Positions 1 to 3,815 of a stretch of 5,572 nt of DNA are shown piece after piece. How positions within the stretch are numbered: position 1 is the stretch's first letter; every line of letters starts with the position of its first letter. The position numbers and the translations under genes were made by a program. Source of the stretch: Chloroflexia bacterium (lineage in GTDB: Bacteria > Chloroflexota > Chloroflexia > Thermobaculales > Thermobaculaceae); NCBI GenBank assembly GCA_013695265.1, contig JACDAU010000292.1:1-5572 (forward strand). The letters run 5' to 3'. Under the pieces are notes generated by a model that did no database searches, was not told the DNA's origin, and worked only from the letters and a program-made list of their open reading frames with translations.

Positions 1-125
1 TTGACGGGGTGGCAGTACGGATAGCGCTCACAATCGCCGTAATGATAGGCGAGGACGAACTGATTGTCCCGGTAAACGGTCGCCACTCCGTCCGCCACTT
101 CGACTCGTACTGCAGATGCCACCAC
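1..125 (-). CDS. DUF6807/PmoA-like protein, N-terminal fragment
   Basis: Forty-one codons are visible before the window edge; the rest lies to the left. The product begins with a beta-rich segment (ASAVRVEVADG, then VATVYRDNQFVLAYHYGD) followed by ERYPYCHPV. This resembles the start of the DUF6807 family (formerly the Pfam 'methane oxygenase PmoA' entry), where a short N-terminal strand leads into a Y-x-YGD...RPYxHPV segment. Despite the name, these proteins are not particulate methane monooxygenase; they are soluble proteins often found near sugar-catabolism and oxidoreductase genes. The start is GTG at 125-123, chosen because GGAGG lies 7 nt upstream (137-133). The next codon is also GTG (122-120) and is a possible alternative. 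An in-frame stop sits at 176-174, so the protein cannot begin much further upstream. The family call rests on a short N-terminus and is moderate; that this is a real gene is fairly sure. Confidence 0.68.
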   Translation of the reverse strand, partial: MVASAVRVEVADGVATVYRDNQFVLAYHYGDCERYPYCHPV

Positions 126-132
126 CCAAGCA

Positions 133-137
133 CCTCC
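133..137 (-). promoter_or_regulatory. Ribosome binding site of the DUF6807-like gene
   Basis: GGAGG on the minus strand, 7 nt before the GTG at 125. It decides the start over the in-frame GTG at 164-162, which has no such site. Confidence 0.75.
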
Positions 138-139
138 GT

Positions 140-169
140 GGTTTAGAACCTTACCAGGTTGCACCGGTT
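140..169. promoter_or_regulatory. Cluster of GGTT/AACC inverted repeats, operator-like
   Basis: Two perfect dyads share a half-site. GGTT-TAG-AACC spans 140-150 and AACCT-TACC-AGGTT spans 147-160; the palindrome ACCGGT follows at 163-168. They sit immediately upstream of the RBS of the minus-strand DUF6807-like gene, in its promoter or 5' leader, where a repressor would bind. LacI- or GntR-type control is common for sugar-catabolic neighbourhoods, but no regulator gene is visible here, so the regulator's identity is open. The dyads are seen directly; their function is inferred. Confidence 0.45.
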
Positions 170-176
170 GATCTCA

Positions 177-661
177 TCCCTCTGCGGAACCGCTAGCGAG
201 TCATTGCGTGACTTGGAGCTCGTATCGCCCATGGTGCCGAATACGCAAGGCGCTGGTCGCACATCGTGGTCCCTTCCCATGTCTTCGTGCGTGCATCAGC
301 TTTTGAACTTGTAGTAACCGGGACGAGCCGAGGACGCCATTCCTGCTGTGGTACAGTCCCGTTTCAAATGCGTTGCCAGATCGGTGGACAAATATCCTGC
401 TACTTTGGCGCTATCTTTAGATTGCGAGCCTCGAAATGAATGGTGTCAGTATAAGGTTGACTCGCTGGTCCGTCAACGGACCGTATTCCTTTACTTCGAT
501 AGGGTGATAGCAGAATGGCTTGGCGACGAGTTTGTGGTTCAACTGCACCACGCACAAGGCGGAGCGTGGCGCTCGAGTCGCGAGGTTGCAGCTCAACGCT
601 GGTGGCGCAGACCACTCGCTGGACCAACATCCGGATGAAAAAACCAAGGGCGAAGGCGTCA
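177..661. other. Stretch without a convincing gene, partly low GC
   Basis: Several open frames of 80-136 codons cross this stretch on both strands. None has protein-like composition, a good RBS or a recognisable motif. Composition drops to about 48% GC between roughly 361 and 540, against well over 60% in the neighbouring genes, and this part also carries the palindrome at 467-482. It may be an insertion or a decayed remnant. I see no tRNA, rRNA or terminator in it. Confidence 0.5.
467..482. repeat. 16-bp palindrome GGTCCGT-CA-ACGGACC
   Basis: Perfect 7-bp arms are separated by 2 bp. A second dyad overlaps it: GTTGAC at 456-461 against GTCAAC at 472-477. Such compact dyads fit a dimeric regulator's operator or a recombination site better than a terminator, since no T-run follows. 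It lies inside the low-GC gene-free stretch. No partner gene can be named. Confidence 0.5.
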
Positions 662-901
662 CTATGCGTAGGCCACGTCGGGCTGCGGCAGGGGTGGCAG
701 CAATTCGAGGTGATAGCGGAGCAGCAAGTGCGCCTCGCTGGTCCCATGCCGAGGCCGCGTGAAATAGTCTGCGTACGGACATAACTCTACCATTTCCTCG
801 GTACCGTCGTCCTCGTGTAGCACCCACACCGCCCCGTACTTGCTCCGGGCGAGCCAGACTCCATTCTTGAGGCGGCTGGTATATCTATTCGGGCTCTTGG
901 A
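662..901 (-). CDS. Hypothetical protein-like reading frame, start unclear
   Basis: Seventy-nine sense codons run from just after a TAG at 904-902 to the TAG at 664-662. The translation looks like a natural globular protein: balanced composition, segments such as KNGVWLARSKYGAVWV, then EDDGTEEMVELCPYADYF, then EAHLLLRYHLELLPP. Third positions are mostly G or C. The frame overlaps the last 17 bases of the upstream anti-sigma gene on the same strand. The difficulty is the start: there is no ATG or TTG in frame, and the first GTG is at 829-827, giving only 55 residues with no good RBS. It could be a short gene starting at that GTG, a longer gene with a non-standard start, or the 3' remnant of a gene whose 5' part was lost. 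I do not recognise the family and assign no function. Confidence 0.42.
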   Translation of the reverse strand, partial: SKSPNRYTSRLKNGVWLARSKYGAVWVLHEDDGTEEMVELCPYADYFTRPRHGTSEAHLLLRYHLELLPPLPQPDVAYA

Positions 902-1193
902 CTATAGGCGTACCCGGTGGCCCGGCTGATTCTCTCCGGCTCCGCTCAAGTACCTTCCGTCTAAGCTCATCCGGCGGCTCTACAGGTTCGACGGTGTACG
1001 AGAGCATCCCTGCCGGCTCCGACATCTGGGCGACCGCCTCGCGGCACTTGATGCACCCAGGCAGGTAGTCTCTCACCTGTCGCGTCTCGTGCGCGCTGAG
1101 CGCGTCCAGCGCGTATGCCGCCGCGACCTCGGCGATCGAATCAGGGTCGTCGTGATCCACAACCATCGGTGCTTCGGGCGATGAGTTGTCCAT
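885..1193 (-). CDS. Short anti-sigma factor, zinc-finger (ZAS/zf-HC2) type
   Basis: This 102-aa protein follows the ECF sigma gene on the same strand after a 60-nt gap, the usual sigma then anti-sigma order. Residues 21-50 carry the helix of anti-sigma zinc-binding domains (AYALDALSAHE, then CxxC in LPGCIKC, Cys47 and Cys50). Residues 73-87 (PPDELRRKVLERSRR) match the segment that follows this domain in RskA-like anti-sigma factors. It would bind the sigma factor and hold it inactive until a signal arrives. Two points are odd. The family's H-x3-C-x2-C has Tyr43 where the His should be. The protein also stops right after the sigma-binding region, with no membrane helix or extracytoplasmic sensor, so it must be cytoplasmic. 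The start is ATG at 1193-1191, with a weak AGGGG upstream. Context makes the role fairly sure; the signal is unknown. Confidence 0.8.
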   Translation of the reverse strand: MDNSSPEAPMVVDHDDPDSIAEVAAAYALDALSAHETRQVRDYLPGCIKCREAVAQMSEPAGMLSYTVEPVEPPDELRRKVLERSRRESAGPPGTPIVQEPE

Positions 1194-1253
1194 GAGCGCG
1201 CCGCCCCTGTCCGTTCCAATCCCATCTCTGGGGGGAGTGCCACAGCCTTAGGC

Positions 1254-1841
1254 TCATAAAGTATCCGCTTGCGCCCCCTCTGCCAGGAAGCTGGAGTGCA
1301 GGTGCCGGAGTGCCTGATACGTCGCGGTTCGAATCGTGTCCAGCGGTATCCCTGTCCGCTGGGCTATCTGCGCCTGCGTCAGCCCCTCGAAGTACGCCAT
1401 CTCGAGGAGTTGATGCTGGTCCTGCGGCAGCAGGGCGAGCGCTGCGAGCACGGTCTCCCGGCGCACCCCGCCCAGTTGCCGCTCCTCATCCGTGGGCGAG
1501 TTGCCCGATACCGTCAGCATCGCACCGGATGGGTCCGGCCCGTGCGTCGCCTGCTCGGGCCGGGGCGAGTCCCGGCGGACCTCGCAAATCGCCGCGCGGT
1601 GGGCGATCGCCAAAAGCCATGACGCGACGTGGCCACTATTGGGATGGCGCGCAGATGCCTGGCGCCACGCATGAAGGAAGACCTCCTGCGTCATCTGGGC
1701 CGCAACGTCTTCGTGCCGCACGATCCGGACGATAAGCGAGTAGACGAGGCGCCCATAGCGGTCGTACAGGGTAACCAAACCGCGCTCATCCCTGGTCGCC
1801 AGCAAGGCGACGATCTGATCATCGGACTGTGCTCTATCCAT
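1254..1841 (-). CDS. ECF-type RNA polymerase sigma factor
   Basis: This 195-aa alternative sigma factor directs RNA polymerase to stress-type promoters. Region 2 is at about residues 21-90, including LYDRYGRLVYSLIVRIV and the core-binding segment EDVAAQMTQEVFLHAWRQA, followed by ASWLLAIAHRAAICEVRR. Region 4 spans about 129-185, with ALLPQDQHQLLEMAYFEGLTQ leading into the helix-turn-helix (AQIAQRTGIPLDTIRTATYQAL). The linker is Pro/Gly-rich and degenerate. The architecture resembles SigK/RskA-type ECFs, and the downstream anti-sigma gene agrees. The start ATG at 1841-1839 is preferred: GGGAG sits 4 nt upstream and the protein then begins just before region 2, at normal family length. An in-frame ATG at 1910-1908 would add 23 basic, low-complexity residues. 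Odd point: region 4 reads DTIRTATYQAL where most ECFs have a variant of GTVKSRxxRAL. Confidence 0.9.
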   Translation of the reverse strand: MDRAQSDDQIVALLATRDERGLVTLYDRYGRLVYSLIVRIVRHEDVAAQMTQEVFLHAWRQASARHPNSGHVASWLLAIAHRAAICEVRRDSPRPEQATHGPDPSGAMLTVSGNSPTDEERQLGGVRRETVLAALALLPQDQHQLLEMAYFEGLTQAQIAQRTGIPLDTIRTATYQALRHLHSSFLAEGAQADTL

Positions 1842-1925
1842 ACGACTCCCGACCCGCGCCCTCGCTACAACGGCTGATACCGTGGGCCCTGTGCGCCGGG
1901 CTTCTTGCATTTGTCATGCCTATGC

Positions 1926-1949
1926 GAAAGCACAAGCTGTGGTGCTTTC
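1926..1949. repeat. Perfect 8-bp inverted repeat between divergent genes
   Basis: GAAAGCAC (1926-1933) and GTGCTTTC (1942-1949) are perfect complements with an 8-nt spacer. The dyad lies in the gap between the minus-strand sigma gene (start at 1841, or 1910) and the plus-strand ORF beginning at 1953. No T-run follows, so a terminator is unlikely. An operator serving one or both divergent promoters is the simplest reading; in a plus-strand transcript it would form a hairpin immediately before the GTG. Confidence 0.5.
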
Positions 1950-1952
1950 AGT

Positions 1953-2072
1953 GTGACGCTGCGGTGGGACTTATACACGCTCAAGGTGGACAACCTCGGC
2001 GTGCCGTATGACGAGGCGGACCTGGTCCGCAAGCCCCGCGGCATGGAGACGCTGGTACGGTGGGAATGTTAG
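1953..2072 (+). CDS. Small hypothetical protein, 39 aa
   Basis: This frame reads naturally from GTG at 1953 to TAG at 2070-2072: TLRWDLYTLKVDNLGVPYDE, then ADLVRKPRGMETLVRWEC. Composition is balanced and acidic/basic residues alternate, unlike the arginine- and proline-rich shadows of this GC-rich DNA. The start is uncertain. The frame stays open upstream without a better start codon, no Shine-Dalgarno is evident, and the inverted repeat at 1926-1949 abuts it. It may therefore be the tail of a truncated gene. The next frame, at 2085, begins 12 nt later and could belong to the same transcript. I do not recognise the family. Confidence 0.4.
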   Translation: MTLRWDLYTLKVDNLGVPYDEADLVRKPRGMETLVRWEC

Positions 2073-2084
2073 AATCCTACCAGC

Positions 2085-2377
2085 GTGGAAAGCGCATCGG
2101 TTGAGGAGTTGGTGGGCGCGATAGAGGCCGTAAGCGCCTGGGGCATGCGGGCAGAGACTGCCACCCCTGCAACCTCGCCCAGCAGTTCGCGGAGGACCCC
2201 ACCGGGACCCCGGGGGAGTTCCTTGCGGCCGCCTCCGCACCCGGTGCCGACAGGAATATCGCCGCCCTGGAGGACCTGGAAGCGCGCCTGCACGATATGG
2301 CGCGGCGCTTCGAGCGCCTTGAGACCGTCTTCGACTCCCACTTTGCTGACGGGGGTGCCACGCGCGTCCCCCGCTGA
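2085..2377 (+). pseudogene. Hypothetical gene with an apparent -1 frameshift
   Basis: Two protein-like halves lie in different frames. From GTG at 2085 the product reads ESASVEELVGAIEAVSAWGM and becomes Ser/Pro/Arg-rich after about 2155. In the -1 frame, sense continues from about 2159 (CHPCNLAQQFAED, then TPGEFLAAASAPGADRN, then a charged, coiled-coil-prone helix ALEDLEARLHDMARRFERLE ending FADGGATRVPR) to TGA at 2375-2377. The second half has no ATG, GTG or TTG before the middle of the helix, so it depends on the first. Together they would encode about 96 residues. A C-run at 2164-2167 lies at the junction. A one-base loss, a sequencing error or programmed slippage would all give this picture. 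No family is recognised; the coiled-coil call is by eye. Confidence 0.45.
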
Positions 2378-2407
2378 CTGACGACGCGTACTCGCTCGGT
2401 TGGCCGA

Positions 2408-2569
2408 CTACCGCAGCACTGGGTACAGTGCAGGTCGATCATCGACCAATTGCAGGCGGCCAGTCACCCATGCGGTGGCGTCGGCTGGGTAAGGCTCCAC
2501 ATCGGAGCGTCGTAGGGAGACGGACGCGTACCCACCGTCGCCCCGTCGCACTGCCACGACATTCGCGCG
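2408..2569 (-). other. Protein-like tail in the -1 frame of the phosphodiesterase gene
   Basis: Past about 2570 the phosphodiesterase frame turns Trp/Met/Pro-rich (RMSWQCDGA, MWSLTQPTPPHG). The -1 frame there reads RANVVAVRRGDGGYASVSL, then RRSDVEPYPADATAWVTGR, then LQLVDDRPALYPVLR, ending at TAG 2410-2408. The strand-like alternation (VVAVRRGDGGYASVSL; WVTGRLQLVDDRPALYPV) suggests a small beta-barrel, OB-like fold, by eye only. It has no convincing own start (GTG at 2557 lacks an RBS). So it may be the true C-terminus of the upstream gene after a one-base shift. Third-position GC does not settle it: the phosphodiesterase frame is slightly higher there. Its extent is approximate. Confidence 0.35.
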
Positions 2570-3351
2570 TATCCGAGTACCGGCGCGGCGAGCCGTTCGC
2601 TCTCCAGTTGCCGCGCTATGATGTCGGTGGCGATTCCGTCCGCGCCGAGCCGGTCCAGCGTCTCGAACGTCGCCACGTCCCTGGCCGTCCACAGGAAGAC
2701 CCCCGCCCCCTCGGCGCGCAGCCCCCTCACTACCTCCCGGTCGGCGAGCGGGTGGTGGATCATCAGGGCGTTGCTGTGGGTGCCGTCGAGCAGCACCCGG
2801 AGATGCTTCAACAGCCACCCGCGCGCGCTCTCGATCCGACTCGGGCGCAGCGGCCACGCGGGCACTGGCCCGACACCGGGGATAGACAGGCTTAGCCCCC
2901 GGAGAGACTCCGGGTGCGAGGGGATCGAGAGCCCGGTTTTGATCCGGGGAGAGGCTTGCCGCAACGCCACCAGGGCCGACGGGTTGGTGCTGCTGACGAT
3001 TGTCTGTTCCAGCAGGCCGTACGTCGACAGGAGGTCGACGACCCGGTCCTCGTGCCCCCGGTCCTTCCAATCGAGGTTGAGCAGCACCTTTGATTCGGCG
3101 ACCACCCTCAGGAAGGGCTCCACAGGCGGCGCAACGACGTCGTCCCGCATCCGTCCTCGGCGCCACGGCCACCAGCGCGGCGTGCCCGGCCGGTCGTGCG
3201 AGACGACGAGCTGCCCGGAGGGTGCAGTCCAGACGTCGAACTCGACGAACGCCGCGCCGAGCTCCACGGCGTGGGTGAGCGCGTCCAGCGAGTTCTGCGG
3301 CCGGGAGTGCCCGTGCGCGCCGCGGTGGGCGATCGGGATCGCGGGGATCAA
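2464..3351 (-). CDS. Glycerophosphodiester phosphodiesterase (GDPD family)
   Basis: This 295-aa enzyme hydrolyses glycerophosphodiesters from phospholipid turnover to glycerol 3-phosphate and an alcohol, supplying phosphate and carbon. The TIM-barrel signatures are in order: HRG with catalytic His9 and Arg10, the E-x-D pair Glu37/Asp39 that binds the metal, the second catalytic His52 (SHD), LNLDWK at 91-96 for the third metal ligand, FLWTARD (Trp221) and GADGIATDI near 236-244. Two substitutions are conservative but notable: PQNS replaces the common PENT, and Asp94 replaces the usual Glu. There is no signal peptide, so it is cytoplasmic, UgpQ-like. The start is TTG at 3351-3349 with GAGG 8 nt upstream (3363-3360); no ATG or GTG lies in frame further upstream. 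A PHO box and -10 element upstream point to phosphate-starvation control. The last 30-40 residues are uncertain because of a possible frameshift. Confidence 0.9.
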   Translation of the reverse strand: MIPAIPIAHRGAHGHSRPQNSLDALTHAVELGAAFVEFDVWTAPSGQLVVSHDRPGTPRWWPWRRGRMRDDVVAPPVEPFLRVVAESKVLLNLDWKDRGHEDRVVDLLSTYGLLEQTIVSSTNPSALVALRQASPRIKTGLSIPSHPESLRGLSLSIPGVGPVPAWPLRPSRIESARGWLLKHLRVLLDGTHSNALMIHHPLADREVVRGLRAEGAGVFLWTARDVATFETLDRLGADGIATDIIARQLESERLAAPVLGYARMSWQCDGATVGTRPSPYDAPMWSLTQPTPPHG

Positions 3352-3377
3352 GCCGGAGACCTCGTGCGATCTTCCAT
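3348..3377 (-). other. Possible 9-codon leader ORF coupled to the GDPD start
   Basis: An ATG at 3377-3375 opens a 9-codon frame (MEDRTRSPA) whose TGA at 3350-3348 overlaps the TTG start of the phosphodiesterase gene (TTGA). That geometry would allow translational coupling and could help a weak TTG start. Its own Shine-Dalgarno is poorly placed (GAGG only 3 nt before the ATG). Such short overlaps also occur by chance, so this is tentative. Confidence 0.2.
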
Positions 3378-3477
3378 CCGCCTCTAGTTGCTGGTTCAGA
3401 CTCTTCCCCTCCGTGATGCCTGCACGTCTCCAACGCCCGGTGTCCGCCGAGTCCGCGCGCGAGCATGGTCCACCAAA

Positions 3478-3483
3478 AGCATA
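3478..3483 (-). promoter_or_regulatory. -10 element of the GDPD promoter
   Basis: TATGCT on the minus strand matches four of six bases of TATAAT. It lies 10 bp downstream of the last PHO-box repeat, the spacing typical of PhoB-activated promoters. No -35 consensus exists 17 bp upstream (ACCCGC), as expected when PhoB repeats replace it. Transcription would start near 3471, giving a leader of about 120 nt before the TTG. Confidence 0.5.
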
Positions 3484-3491
3484 GTTGGTGA

Positions 3492-3532
3492 ACGTTAAGT
3501 GCGGGTTAAGGGGTGATTAAGAGGTGGTTAAG
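3492..3532 (-). promoter_or_regulatory. PHO box: four 8-bp direct repeats at 11-bp spacing
   Basis: On the minus strand the repeats are CTTAACCA, CTTAATCA, CTTAACCC and CTTAACGT, separated by CCT, CCC and GCA. All four begin at exact 11-bp steps. The pattern matches the published cyanobacterial PHO-box consensus PyTTAAPyPy(T/A), repeated every 11 bp, and the 11-bp direct-repeat logic of PhoB/PhoP-family response regulators in general. It is oriented toward the glycerophosphodiester phosphodiesterase gene, a classic Pho-regulon member, and ends 10 bp before a -10 element. No phoB/phoR gene lies in the window. The repeats are seen directly; binding by a PhoB-type regulator is a strong inference. 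Confidence 0.78.
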
Positions 3533-3640
3533 ACTTGGAAAGTGATCACCATCTGGCCTGCACAATGGTCCAGGTCGCGATGCCACTCGCGCGCATGCTG
3601 AGACTGCGACTGCTGGAGCCTGGGGGCAGCGAGAGGCCAA

Positions 3641-3666
3641 CCGTGGAGGTGCAACAGTCTCCACGG
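3641..3666. repeat. Perfect 8-bp inverted repeat upstream of the + promoter
   Basis: CCGTGGAG (3641-3648) and CTCCACGG (3659-3666) are perfect complements with a 10-nt spacer. The dyad lies 36 bp upstream of the -35 element of the plus-strand promoter, a position suited to an activator site. No T-run follows, which argues against a terminator. The remaining sequence between the PHO box and this promoter shows no gene I can support. Confidence 0.4.
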
Positions 3667-3702
3667 CGATGCGAGTACCGTTCAGGGCAGCGGGACCGCG
3701 CA

Positions 3703-3731
3703 TTGACGGGGCACGGTCTTTCCGGTACAGT
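3703..3731 (+). promoter_or_regulatory. Sigma-70-type promoter TTGACG-N17-TACAGT
   Basis: The -35 hexamer TTGACG (3703-3708) matches five of six consensus bases, the spacer is the optimal 17 bp, and the -10 TACAGT (3726-3731) matches four of six. Transcription would begin near 3738, leaving a leader of about 78 nt before the ATG of the bifunctional enzyme gene. Confidence 0.6.
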
Positions 3732-3805
3732 CATCCGTCCCCAGGTGACGCCACCCTCTGCACAGGGCGGCCTATCGCCTGCTGCGCCTATCAGACTTTA
3801 TCATT

Positions 3806-3810
3806 GGGAG
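3806..3810 (+). promoter_or_regulatory. Ribosome binding site of the bifunctional enzyme gene
   Basis: GGGAG, 5 nt before the ATG at 3816. It decides the start: the frame stays open back to about 3669, but the extra 49 residues are not protein-like and would overlap the promoter. Confidence 0.75.
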
Positions 3811-3815
3811 ATGGA

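Noticed and set aside
348..827. Overlapping frames of 80-136 codons on both strands
   Set aside because: Composition is not protein-like, no motif or ribosome binding site supports any of them, and the part past 662 is better explained by the minus-strand frame ending there.
1213..1217. GGAAC on the minus strand, like an ECF -35 element, before the anti-sigma gene
   Set aside because: It is only about 20 nt from the ATG, so the -10 region would fall on the start codon.
1244..1254. AGCCT-T-AGGCT palindrome next to the sigma stop codon
   Set aside because: Short, no following T-run on either strand; not enough for a terminator or operator call.
1327..1342. GGTTCGAATC resembling a tRNA T-arm
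   Set aside because: The flanks do not form the T-stem, there is no cloverleaf, and the bases encode the conserved helix-turn-helix of the sigma factor (DTIRT).
2408..3466. 352-codon minus-strand frame beginning with ATG at 3466
   Set aside because: Its bulk is Arg/Gly/Pro-rich and antiphase to the GDPD frame, which holds all catalytic motifs. Only its last 50 or so codons look protein-like, and these are described separately.
2618..3484. 288-codon plus-strand frame opposite the GDPD gene
   Set aside because: Ser/Arg-rich composition and no motif; explained by the high third-position GC of the gene on the other strand.
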